Below, one piece after another: positions 1 to 10,300 of a stretch of 21,103 bases of DNA. Source of the stretch: Larix sibirica (Eukaryota; Streptophyta; Pinopsida; Pinales; Pinaceae); NCBI GenBank assembly GCA_004151065.3, contig NWUY0300013345.1, positions 60,975 to 82,077 of the forward strand. Reading direction: 5' to 3'. The position numbers were made by a program, and so were the translations under genes. The first letter of the stretch is position 1; every line of letters starts with the position of its first letter. The notes under the pieces are model-generated. The model was not told the DNA's origin and made no database searches. It saw only the letters and a program-made list of their open reading frames with translations.

Positions 1-1250
1 CAGAGGGGGTCCCTTGTCCCACAAACAAGGGGGTCTCATACACCAAATTGGTGTCTGGCTTAGATGTGACCTTAAAAATAGATTATTATTCCATGAGTAC
101 ACATATAAAGAGAAAACTATGGGTACATAGTTTTTAACATGTAAAATTTACGAGTACGTAATTTTACTCCGTATATATGTTGATGGTTTCCTCCCCACAA
201 CTAAACGTAAAAACATTGAAAATAGGTAAAAAAGTTGAAATTGAATGTTAAATTTCAGCACTGGACCCAATATGGGTTAGGGAGTTATGGGTGAATGGGT
301 TTCTAAATATACCATGGCAAAAAATGATCAACAATGATCAATTATGGTCCACCATGGTTGACCATGACCGACAATGATTGACGATAGTCAATATGGTCAA
401 CAAGGGTGGAATCTCAATGGGTTAATGGGGTTACTGGGTTAGGAAGCTAGTGAGATTATTGGGTTGTTGGTTTAGTCAAATATATGTGGGGGGTAGATTA
501 GGGACTAATGGGTCAATGGGGCTAATATGGTTAAGCATGGGGAATATGGATTATATAGTCAGTATAGCCAACATTGTTCTACCATGGTCAATTGTGGTTA
601 ACAACAACAGATGATGGTTGATATGGTCATTGATGGTCAAGTGTTAGTGAATCACTGGGCTTAGTTGATCAAAGTATTATAATGGATTAGGTGGTTAGTG
701 GGCTAGTTAAATGGTTAGAGATAGGTGTCTATTTTTTATAGGGGCCATGGTCCATGGTCATAAGATGCTAGGAGGTGATTGCATGATAGGTCATAGGGGT
801 TATGGGTTAAAGTGTATTAAGGGGTTATTGTGTTTGGGATCATAATGGATTAGTGGGTTAGTGTGTAAGTAAGTTCATACTATATTAGGATTACTATTTG
901 CATGGTCACAGTCCATCAAAGAGTTAATGTATTTGAGGTTTAGTTTGTTTGAGGTCATAATGTGTTAATGGGTGATTATGTAAGGGGTCATAAGGGTCAA
1001 GGGGTATACTAATGTCATTGTGGTTAGGAGTGATTGTACCAAAGGTAATAAGGTTTGGGATGTATCATGTGTATGGGATCATACTAGTTAGGGTTCTTTC
1101 TATGTTAAAAATTTTCTCTATTTGAGGGTGACAATGTGTCAATGGATGTTCATGTTAAGGGTCATAAGGTGTTAGGAGGATTAGTGTGCTTGCTATCATA
1201 ATGGCTATAATACGAATAATACATAATATTGTATATTGATCATGGCATGA
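1..1250. repeat. Degenerate short-motif repeat field (TGGTCAA / GGGTTA type)
   Basis: No gene is visible here. From about 280 onward the sequence is dominated by diverged copies of two short words. Blocks at about 310-410 and 570-645 are rich in ATGGTCAAC and TGATCA variants. Blocks at about 410-540 and 645-1180 are rich in TAATGGGTTAG and TGGGTTA variants, spaced roughly 10-12 bases. The two block types alternate at least twice. It reads like an old minisatellite that has drifted. GGGTTA resembles, but is not, the plant telomere unit TTTAGGG. No protein frame stays open for long. Confidence 0.5.
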
Positions 1251-2539
1251 GGGTTGAACATTGGGGTTTAAACCTTTCTAGGGCTAGTGGTAATTTCAAT
1301 GCTTCACCTGCCAACCAAACCCCCTTAACATTTAATACTACTACTAATGATAATATTATTTAGTATTTATTTTGTGTTATCCATTATTAAGTTATTAGTT
1401 TTTGTTTATATTATTAGTTTGGATTTTTATTTTAAAACAACCTAATACCTAATAACATCTTCAATAGAGGCACTATTTGTTTATCCCATAAATACATATT
1501 TGTAAACATTCTCTTAAACACTATAAAGGATGTTGTGGTAGTTATCTGATAAGAGATTTATTATGGACTCTATAACATATGACATTGAGACCATTGGTTA
1601 TAGAATCAAAATTTCGATGGGGTGTCGAGGAAAAGAGATTGCTTGGACATTTTTTGGGTGGTAAATCACCTAAAATGTTGTATTATATGGAGAGCCATAC
1701 TAGGATCTATGAGTGAAACCACGAATGGTGATTTGATTCCACTTAAAATCTCAAATGTTGCATCACTTTTCCTAATATAATATCACAATGAGTGATTGTT
1801 TCTTGGATCATTATGTCAGTAAGTTATTCCAATGATTCATATCAAAGTGAGATTGGGAGTTATGCTAACACTTCCATGGTTAGATTTGAGGTGTGTGGAT
1901 GTGCTTCTAGAATAACATGCCTAGATTTGTTAGAATAGATGAGACAACACGATTACAAGTATTAATGTTGTACAACAAGTCCATTTGTGGCTGTAGAGTG
2001 ATAATCTCTCAACTTATGCACAATAATTGATGATGAGATGGTTAGAGGATGTCTTCCAAGAGGGCTTGGAGATGAGGACATTCATAGTTCTATTTAAGGA
2101 AAATGGTCGACCTATATGAGTGGACAAACTTCTTGAACCAACCAAGCAAAGAATCCACTTTGGTACCCTAAATTTTGAGGTTAAGTTCCTATAAAAAAAT
2201 TATGCCTACATTTATGTCCTTATCTACCCATTTTGATGTAAAAACATCTTGAAAGAGACTTCCATATATGTGGGATGGTTTAAGATTTGAGGGAGTGAAC
2301 AAGAAGCTTGTCCTTGCTCCCAACCAATTCTCAATTCTCTTTATTCTCTTCCATGAGTTAAATTTCATTTACCAAGTCTCGCATACCATCTTGGTGCCTC
2401 TTCTCATTTATTTTTCTCATTCTTGTATTATTTCCATGTATTTGACTATATTTGTTTCACTTTGATGGCTAGGGTTCATGGTTGAGTATGATGCCTAGTT
2501 ACCAGAGGATACTCTAGTACCTGAATCTGAGGGTTGACC
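1251..2539. other. Non-coding stretch without recognisable features
   Basis: This AT-rich intergenic DNA contains only short chance ORFs, such as one of 65 codons at 2268-2465 with hydrophobic low-complexity composition. No RNA gene, repeat array or transposon terminus was recognised. It is probably decayed mobile-element sequence into which the copia element at 2540 inserted, but that is inference. Confidence 0.4.
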
Positions 2540-2889
2540 TATTTAGGATATTGACAATTACATTCTGTGTGTAACTAGCAATTTCCATCTACACATGGAA
2601 TGTGTAAATAAATCTTTGGATTGTATTCTCATGTTTTAAAAGTAAAGTTGTTTCCTTGTTGTATTCTTGACTTTAGGGGCAACAACATTTCTATGTTTGT
2701 ACATTGTTTATAAAAGAATAGAAAAAAACAAGACGAACAACATTTGTCCCTATTAAAAAAGAATATTGTGTTATTGTGTGTGCTTCTTTGTTGTATTTGT
2801 TCTAGTATTTTGAATTTCATCTCTATGTTAAATATCTTTGTGCTATAAAATTCTCTCCATTTTTTGCAGGTTTCTCCCCAAGTTTAACA
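2540..2889 (+). repeat. 5' LTR of the copia element
   Basis: This pairs with 4972-5320. Both begin with a T-rich TTAGGATATTG block and share the internal block TAAATCTTTGGATTG and a GGGGCA-containing segment. Both also share the GTGCTTCTTTGTT segment and end near a GTTTA motif. The termini are mutated from the usual TG...CA: the start reads TATTTAGG, and the end reads TTTAACA immediately before the primer-binding site. The exact boundaries are good to a few bases. Confidence 0.8.
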
Positions 2890-2891
2890 AT

Positions 2892-2908
2892 TGGTATAAG
2901 AGTGGTTG
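2892..2908 (+). other. Retrotransposon primer-binding site (tRNA-iMet type)
   Basis: The sequence TGGTATAAGAG follows two or three bases after the 5' LTR. Most plant copia elements carry TGGTATCAGAG, complementary to the 3' end of initiator tRNA-Met. This site differs by a single C-to-A change within those 11 bases and its position is the expected one. Confidence 0.75.
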
Positions 2909-2944
2909 TTGGCTTTAAGGGGACACCTTTGTTGCCAAGCTATG

Positions 2945-3870
2945 AAACCTCACTTAATGGAAATATTGGGTTGTTGGGGCCTTGTTTTGATGTCTTGATT
3001 AGTGAGATAGATTGACCTTATTGTCCAGGTTAAGGAGATCAAACTAGACAACGTTGTGTTGCTACAAAAGTAATTTTTGAGTTATCCAACTTCATTGAGA
3101 GGATGGAAATATATTTGCGGTAGGAGAAATGACATATAGGCATTTATAGATTGAGAAACTAAATGGCCAAATTCAATTGGTGGAAGTTGAAGATGGAATA
3201 TCTACTTATTGAAAGATATCAAGAGGAAGTCAGCATGAAGGACATGAAGCCCAATACTATGAAGTAGGAGGATTGGGTCAAGATGAATGATAAGGCCACT
3301 GCCTTAATTTGTCTTAATCTATCAAATTCTATGCTAATGAATGTGTCAAGGAAAACTACAATAAAAAATCTTTAGGATAAGCTTGGCTCATTGTTTAAGG
3401 CTAAATCCTTCATGATTTTGACATTCTTGTGGAAGAAGGTGTATGGTTTGAAAATGAAGGATGGTGATAGAGTCACAGATCATCGTAATTCTTTCAATCC
3501 ATTGATTATAAACCTAAGGATATTGATGGTGAAGTAAAGGACAATGAGTGATGCATAGATTTGCTATGTAGTATTCCATATTCTTGGCATAATCTTATAG
3601 TTGCCATCATCAAAACTACAAAGGTAGAGAATCTCAAGTTGGATTAGATTCTCCCAAGAGAATACAGAGATTAACTTCTAAAATAAGCATTGACTCATAA
3701 TATTTGGTGACTAGAGGTTGCTCTAAGGAGAAAAATGATGAGAGATATAGTGGGAGGAAATCTAGATCTAGCGAAAGATATGCCAGTAAATGTAGGAAGA
3801 AGCAATAGTTGATTTGTTGGAGGTGCCATCAAAAAGGGCACAAGAAGAGTGAATCCAAGGTTGACCCTTT
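2945..3870 (+). pseudogene. copia gag remnant with damaged CCHC zinc knuckle
   Basis: Translated pieces match the layout of plant copia Gag: a W-K-x-K-M-E-like stretch near 3178, a DKLGSL-like stretch near 3377 and a LKMKDGD-like stretch near 3450. They are interrupted by in-frame TAG and TAA codons and frame changes. A zinc knuckle at 3815-3856 reads CWRCHQKGHKKSES. The spacing is exactly CX2CX4HX4C, but the last cysteine is serine (TCC where TGC is expected). The protein would bind nucleic acid in the virus-like particle in an intact element; here it cannot be made. Confidence 0.75.
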
Positions 3871-3949
3871 GAAGGATAAAGAAGCAAATAAAGAGAATTC
3901 GGTTGTTAGGATTTCTAGTTGTGAGGGAAGTATGTATATCTCTTTGACA

Positions 3950-4640
3950 TGTTTGTTAGCCAATATCCATGATTAAGCATGGCTGATTGATTTAGGAGAT
4001 TACTTCCATATAACTCCTCAGATGGAGATGTGGTTCATGGATATGAAGACTCACATGGAGGAAAAATATTTCTTAGAGAAAATTTCAATTATGAAATTGT
4101 TAGACATGGCAGTGTAAAATTCCAATACATAGATGGATTTGTGTGACAGATACCTAATATGCTAAGAGTGGAACATAACTTACTTTCAATGAGAGAAATG
4201 GTCAACGCAGGTGTTGATGTATTCTTCTCTAAAGTAGATTATAGATTGGCCAATGGTGTTCAACTTGGAAATTTGTACAAGTTTGGTGTAAGTGTTTAAG
4301 TCATGGGCAGTGGCAATGCAGCATCATAAGACATTGAACTTCATGTTGTGGTATCATCAGATGGTGCATATTGGTGAAAAGAACTAATGAGAGTTGTGTA
4401 CTAAGAATATTGTTTGTGGCATTAATGATATAAAGGACCCTTTCAAGCTTTCTAAGGCATGCGTGCTTGAAAAGAAAAATAAGGTTCACTATCCTTGAGT
4501 AACGACAAAGATCAAGAGGCACTTGAGCTGGTGCTTTTTAATATTTATGGGCCTATGGATGCAATATCCATTCGAGGATCTCATTGTTTTATCCCTTTCA
4601 TTGATGGATTCTCATGAAAGTCATTGGTTTACTTCATGAG
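3950..4640 (+). pseudogene. copia protease, pre-integrase and integrase-start remnant
   Basis: A protease-like segment near 3980-4020 reads WLIDLGDYFHITP. The catalytic D-S-G triad is D-L-G here (3989-3997), and a TAA lies just upstream at 3974. A pre-integrase segment near 4165-4290 includes LLSMREMVNAGVD. It is followed by a zinc-binding-like LWYHQMVHIGEKN at about 4346-4384, then by an integrase-start-like FIDGFS near 4600. Stops and frameshifts occur throughout. The integrase catalytic core that should follow is absent because of the junction near 4640. Confidence 0.7.
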
Positions 4641-4955
4641 TAAATAAAGTAGAGTACATTGCAACTTCATAGGCTTCCAAGGAGGTTGTTTGGTTGCAGT
4701 AGTTATGCAAATATATTGGACTTGGAGCCCATGCCTATTTGTTGTGACAATCATAATGCAATTTCTTTGGTAAAGTATTCTAAGTTTCATCCATAAACAA
4801 AGCATATTTGGGTGAAATTCCACTACATTAGAGAGGTGTTGCAGTCCATCGAGGTAATTATACTCAAAGTTTGGACTTAAGATAATGCGACAATGGATGG
4901 AAGGAAATTTGCTTGGTGTCGGTGCAATGTGGGGATTCAAACTTAGTCTATGTAA
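4640..4955 (+). pseudogene. copia RNase H C-terminal remnant
   Basis: Fragments EYIATS (near 4652), CDNHNAI (near 4743), and TKHI followed by FHYIRE (near 4797-4835) match the end of copia RNase H. They run directly up to the polypurine tract. The upstream text jumps from integrase start to this region within a few tens of bases, so reverse transcriptase and most of integrase have been deleted. Stop codons and indels break the frame. Confidence 0.75.
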
Positions 4956-4960
4956 TTACT

Positions 4961-4971
4961 AAGTGGGAGAT
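4961..4971 (+). other. Polypurine tract next to the 3' LTR
   Basis: AAGTGGGAGA directly precedes the 3' LTR start. Such a GGGAGA-type purine run is the usual plus-strand primer site of plant copia elements. It fixes the left boundary of the second LTR. Confidence 0.7.
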
Positions 4972-5320
4972 TATTAGGATATTGCCAGTTACATATTCTA
5001 TGTAACTAGCTATTTCCATTTGTATATGTAATGTGCAAACAAATCTTTGGATTGCATTCTTGTGCTTTAGAAGCAAAGTTGTTTCCCAAATGTAATCCTA
5101 ATTTTAGGGGCATCGTTGTTTCTAAGTTTTTACATTCTTTATAAAAGAAATTAAAACAACAAGGTGGACAATCATTTGTCTCCATTGAGAAAAACTATAA
5201 TGTTGTTATGTGCTTCTTTGTTATGGTTGTTATACTTATTGAAATTTCTTCTCTATGTAGAATGTTTTAGTGCTATAGACTCTTCTCCATTTGTTGCAAG
5301 TTGCTCTCTAGGTTTACTGA
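4972..5320 (+). repeat. 3' LTR of the copia element
   Basis: This is collinear with 2540-2889 over its whole length. In the ungapped stretch 5040-5087 versus 2609-2656 I count 8 differences in 48 bases, all transitions. An ORF of 104 codons across 5164-5478 lies within and beyond this LTR and is a chance frame. Confidence 0.8.
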
Positions 5321-5854
5321 GCCTATCTCTATGGATCATCTTCCTTTACCCCATATTATTAAGATTTCAATCTTCATCTTGGATGGATCAAAGAAGTGTT
5401 CTAGCACAACATTCAGGATTCCAAAGAGAGTATGCTTATTATTGTTATCATTTATTGTGTGGAATATTATCTAGATAAGGAATTCACGCTTCGTATGATC
5501 AAAGGGCATGCAAGATAGATAGAAGGTGATAAGTGAGCCTTAGACGACTAATTAGGGTAGTGAGGAAAATATTAGTTCTTGCCAACATTTTGCCTCCAAA
5601 CACAATGTAAGAGTAGGAGTTATGGTAGTTGGTAAAACACACTTGATGTGAAAATGGTACTAAATAGGATATATTTATAGGTATCCTTAATTGACATCCA
5701 TACTAAGGATGAATATGAGAGCTTCAACTAACACTCAATTGTTTGAACAATGGTCATTAATGGACATTTGAAGCATAACGAAAATAATTCAATGTGAGAA
5801 CAAAGGGGAGGAGAGAAACAAATTGTCTATACCAATTGGTTTATATACATATAC
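5321..5854. other. Non-coding stretch, nothing recognised
   Basis: This is the sequence on the right of the retroelement. It has no ORF of note, no RNA gene and no clear repeat. A target-site duplication matching the bases left of 2540 could not be found. Confidence 0.35.
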
Positions 5855-6090
5855 AATCATGTCAATCCATTGAATTTAACAATCTGTTGAGCCATATTGG
5901 ATTAAGTGGATTGTTGGCCCTTACATTGTTGTTGATCCATTAAATTTAACAATCCCTTGAACTAAATTGGATTATTAACTCTTATAATCATGTTGGTACA
6001 TTAAGTTTAACAATCCCCAAATCATATTGGATTATCAATCCTTGCAATCATATTAATCCATTCAATTTAATAAATTATAAATTACCATCT
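5855..6090. repeat. Tandem repeat, about 3.5 units of 60-70 bp
   Basis: Each unit contains an AATCATGTTNATCCATT-like start, TTTAACAATC and a CATATTGGATTA-like segment. The TTTAAC/T anchor falls at 5875, 5945, 6006 and 6066, giving periods of 70, 61 and 60. The first unit carries an extra piece near 5910-5925. The units are diverged, so the array is old. Confidence 0.7.
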
Positions 6091-7134
6091 TAAAAGTATC
6101 AAAAACATCATTTAATTTTTTAAACTAAGATATTATTAATTAAATTTATATGCTTTGGTAAAATGTTTAAAATGCATTCATCAATTCCAAAAATGTGAAA
6201 TTATTTTTCAACCTTTCTTTAAAAATCTTCCACTTCAACTTATTGCAGGTGATATCGCAATGACATTGACATTATGTTCTACCATGTTTTATATTATTAT
6301 TAGGAAAACAAATGCATTTATATTATGTAAATCCTAGTGAGTGAGTGGAGTGGAGTGGGTAAGAAGGTGTTTTGATTAGGTTCTAATTCAAGGATTCTTA
6401 TGTGAATATGCACTTATTACGATGTCTTCATAGAACTTAAGTCACATTCAAAGATTCTCTTCTTGTTTGAAAGTAAAGTATGGTTATAAAATATAATGGA
6501 GTTTTGCTATATATATTACCTTGATGACAATTCATTCATTATTAAAATATGTTTTTAACATTTTAAAGTTTTACAGGAATATTGAAATTTCAATTATGAC
6601 ATTGGTGTATGTTTCCTGGAAGATAACATTTGAACTCGGATAGGATGTAGACGTTCTTGTTTTAAGGTAAAGGTAGCTCTTCAAGCCAAATCACCTATTT
6701 ATAAAAATCCAATTCCTTGCCTCTAAAGTCAAGGGAAGATTGCCAAAATAATTGGGCCATCTTTCCTCAAGGGTAGTTTGTTTATCGATGAAATTTGAAT
6801 GGACAATGTGTGTGTAGGCATTTCAGGGTTGCAAGTATCATAGAAAATCGATGTCCGTGTGAATAGGTGTAGGGTTCCAAGTCTTGGGGTTTGTGGCACT
6901 GATTACGGAACGAGATCCTTGGTTTGGGCAGTTGTAATCTCGGGAACAACTACCCAGACCCTCCTTCACACTTCCCCACTGCCTATTCTCGTCATTGTAC
7001 ACTCAAGTCAACTTTTCGTTTACTTTTGTCCAAATTCCCGTTCTTGGTGCCTGCATTTTCTCGGCCTTGCCCCCCAACACTCCCCAAGTAGACCCTCCAC
7101 ATCCCGGGATTAGACTCCTACTCTAGTGCCTTGC
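6091..7134. other. Upstream flank and presumed promoter region of the bHLH gene
   Basis: The first part (to about 6600) is AT-rich and featureless. From about 6840 to 7130 the base composition becomes noticeably richer in C and G, typical of sequence close to a plant promoter. An 84-codon open frame at 6859-7113 begins with GTG, shows no recognisable domain and is judged accidental. No specific transcription factor sites are claimed. Confidence 0.4.
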
Positions 7135-7142
7135 TATTTAAA
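7135..7142 (+). promoter_or_regulatory. TATA-like box of the bHLH gene
   Basis: TATTTAAA lies about 250 bases before the start codon, in a CT-rich context. Transcription would then begin near 7165-7175, giving a leader of about 220 bases. A second A/T-rich run near 7186-7193 (TATTAAAA) is an alternative. This rests on sequence only; no transcript evidence is available. Confidence 0.4.
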
Positions 7143-7264
7143 CCTACTACAGATATTGGTACCATCATCGCCAGCACGTCTCTCTATTAAAATCTCATAG
7201 CTGAGTGAAGTAGAGTAGTCAGTGTTGTAGATCTGCGGCAACGAGGGAAGGCACACAACGTGCA

Positions 7265-7282
7265 ATGCAGAACATAGACTAG
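7265..7282 (+). promoter_or_regulatory. Five-codon upstream ORF in the bHLH leader
   Basis: ATG CAG AAC ATA GAC TAG is the only ATG between the presumed transcription start and the main ATG at 7390. It ends 107 bases before the main start, so reinitiation is feasible. It would matter only if the transcript starts upstream of 7265, as the TATA-like box suggests. A functional effect is inference. Confidence 0.35.
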
Positions 7283-7389
7283 TTTCCTGCGAGAAGAGAA
7301 GGCAAAGTGCCATCCTGCATTGGAATTTGCCACATCACACCCATTTCCATTTCCAGATCAAGCGACCTTGTGCAGCAGAAGCTGAGGAG

Positions 7390-10300
7390 ATGATGATGGC
7401 ACAGAGGCTTGATATATCAGGAGGCAATGATTCCTCCATCTCTGAACTTCAACAGACTAATGCTCATCCAGATCTGACTTCAACGGACACCATCAATCAC
7501 AGAAAAAGAAAATGCATCTCAAACCCCAAAGTTAAAGTTGCAGATGTACCCTCAATTCCTCCAAAGGTACGTGCTTTCTCTATCCCCTTTCTGCCAATAT
7601 GATTGATTTGTTGACTGTCGGGTTTCTTGCAAAAAGTGTTTACTGATCTCCACCCAGCTACCCGCCCGTTGTATTGAAACTAAAATCTGAGTCTTATCCT
7701 GACCCTCAATACCCACCTGTGCAACTACAGTTAACACTAGATGCCACCTTGGAATCCATTGTTCTGCCCTGCATTGATTCATGTATCGTTAAGTCTAAAA
7801 GAAAAACAACTCACTCAGAAAATGACAAGGTCTGTCGTCACTGATGTTCACTGACTGCAAAACAATCTTCTGCTTGGTCACTCAGAATGATTCGCTTTCT
7901 TCTGTAATATATGCCCACATTTCATTTTGTTTAGTAGACCCTCTTATGATTTATGATGATTGATCATTACATCTAGATCTTGACTTATTTCTCTTCATGC
8001 GGATATCCAAATTGCAACCATGTGAATGCATTCAAAGGAATCTAATGCTAACCACCTTCACAAGCTTACTATTATTTACAAGGGCTTCTACATTGTTCAG
8101 ACATGGGTACAAGTATCTCACTTTTCAAGCGTCTAAGCCTGTTTGCTAAAACTTCTAAAAATGAATAAAATTATGGCTTTGAATGCTTAATTAGAGAAGG
8201 TGTGAGCCACCCACCATATCTTTGCTAAATGGAACAGGTTTATAGCTTATCTGCTTTCTTTATCAATCAGTCAATTTCTCATTCGGCAATATAAGTGCCT
8301 AAACGTTGAGCAGAGGATAACCTCTGTAGGCTACCTGATTTTTTTTGTTGTTTCATGAACACAATTTTTTTGGGATGAAATATTCATTTTGAATGTCTTC
8401 TGCATTCTGCTACTAATAGGCTATTTAAATATTCTACATCAAGAGCCTTTCTACAGTCTTCTGTATAACAGCATTCAGCTTGTCATTATCTTTCTTAACT
8501 TGTTCTGACGATCACTCTCTAAATCAAGAAATGGTTAGTAGCAGTCAATTAGTTTGTAACCTCTCAACCATTTGACCTTTATGCTATTATTATGTGCTTA
8601 TTCATTTATTCTTTACCAAGTAGTAACAGAAAACATTGGGTAAGATAGAGCTAACCATGATATTTATGTAACTTAAGACATACATCCTCGTTTACACCTT
8701 TGAAGGATGAAGTTATGGCACTTAATAAAAAGTTTTTTTCTTGCTTGCCTAATCAACATCCTCCAAATTGTGCGTGCTGCTTAGTTTTTCTTGTGTCTTC
8801 AAGTTTAGCTATGCTGGTAGCTTTTCAAAGCCTTTTATTTTCACAAGGTGCATTTGACATTGAGAAAGTTGATGCTCGTATACTTGTACCATCTGACTGT
8901 GTCGTGGAAATATCCTCGTTTATTGCAAAAACATTCTAATTCTGTAGACCTTGGTCCTTAACAGACCAAGGAAACAGATGAGACTGAGAGGAATGGAAAG
9001 CGCTACAAAGTTGGGGAGAGTACAAAAGACAAGGATGACTCAACGGATAAGCTTGAAGAAAGTAACAGTGCTGAAACAGCTGAAAGCTGTCCCAAACAAA
9101 CAGTAGATAATGTCAAACCTTCATCTGTACCAGTCAAGCAAGACTACATTCATGTGAGAGCGAGAAGAGGTCAAGCAACCGACAGCCACAGCCTAGCAGA
9201 GAGGGTATGGTTCCCATCTTTTTAATGAAAGATTTGAATTTTGATCTGCATTTTGTCTTTCAAAAATGAACTTTTTCAATCAAGATATCATTTGAAGTGA
9301 TTTGAAAGCAAATAGCAAATTCAGTTTCTTGAATGACAGGTTAGACGAGAAAAGATAAGTGAACGGATGAAACTTTTGCAAGACCTTGTCCCTGGATGTA
9401 ATAAGGTACTTCTACTTGGCAGAGACCTGAGAATAAAATAAGGTATGTTGTTCATCAACAAGCTAAACTTGAGAAATTATTATGCTTGCAGGTAACTGGG
9501 AAAGCGGTTATGCTCGATGAGATAATCAACTATGTACAAGCACTACAGTGTCAAGTGGAGGTATCCAAACACAGTGTGCTTAACAGATGACCAGTTTAGA
9601 CTCTAGAGTAGGTTTATTTTGTACACTCATTCTTCATTATTGATTATTGTGTTATATTGCAGTTCCTCTCTATGAAACTTGCAGCTGTTAATCCACAGCT
9701 GGATTATAATATGGAAGGAGGTTATCTTACTAGAGATGTAAGTTGTTTATTCTATTCAGAGGACAAACGCTGTTTTTTTCTAAATGTTGGAATGTGTTCC
9801 TGAAGAATATCAAACTTGTAATTTGTGAAATCAATCAATAGATGGCTAAACAAGTTCTTCAATGGTTAGATTGCAACCAAGCACACAGCATATTATATGC
9901 TAAGAGCTGGTTAGCGATTGACATTTAGGATGCTTAACAGTACATTAGGAATTCTGCACAGATGAAGTTGTTGAGACTGAGGATAGTTTCGCTAGTCTCT
10001 GACTCTCTGCTTGTGCACAATAGTTCCTTAATATTCTTGTCTCACTGTAACAATTTTTTAGGTACTGTAGCTTGCAGCTATCTTTGGCTTCTTTATTTTT
10101 TATTTTTCTAGTATTTGTTAACCATTGTTTTACATTCATTGATCAAAATGTATATTGCAATTAAAACAAATGTACATTCTCATTCAGTTGTTTGGCTTAG
10201 TTACAGGTGCTCCAGCCACATTGTTCGTCGATAGGTAAGATGTTTGTTCCCGAAACGACTGCAGCTGCTTCTCAGATTAACCAATTACAAAAGACCCCAT

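Larger units (their letters stand above)
2540..5320 (+). mobile_element. Degenerate, internally deleted Ty1/copia LTR retrotransposon
   Basis: Two related direct repeats of about 350 bp (2540-2889 and 4972-5320) flank a 2.1 kb interior. A primer-binding site resembling the initiator tRNA-Met type follows the first repeat. A polypurine tract (AAGTGGGAGA, 4961-4970) precedes the second. The interior holds, in order, remnants of gag, zinc knuckle, aspartic protease, gag-pre-integrase and the beginning of integrase, then RNase H. This is the order of Ty1/copia (Pseudoviridae) elements. Most of integrase and essentially all of reverse transcriptase are missing, and every frame is broken by stops, so no product is possible. 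LTR divergence indicates an old insertion. A clean target-site duplication was not identified. Confidence 0.85.

Noticed and set aside
11-31. Inverted repeat CCCTTGT / ACAAGGG that could form a hairpin
   Set aside because: The 7-base arms and 7-base loop have no adjoining element terminus or gene; this is common by chance.
1-1250. Interstitial telomere repeat
   Set aside because: The words are GGGTTA-like and irregular; no run of TTTAGGG units is present.
2530-5330. Target-site duplication for the copia element (GACCT left, GCCTA right)
   Set aside because: The flanks do not match at the predicted boundaries. The LTR ends are uncertain by a few bases and the insertion is old.
6859-7113. 84-codon frame upstream of the bHLH gene
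   Set aside because: It starts at GTG rather than ATG, is promoter-proximal and CT-rich, and has no domain.
8700-8939. 79-codon frame inside bHLH intron 1
   Set aside because: It has a terminal stop before the acceptor and no in-frame link to exon 2; the composition is hydrophobic, as in T-rich introns.
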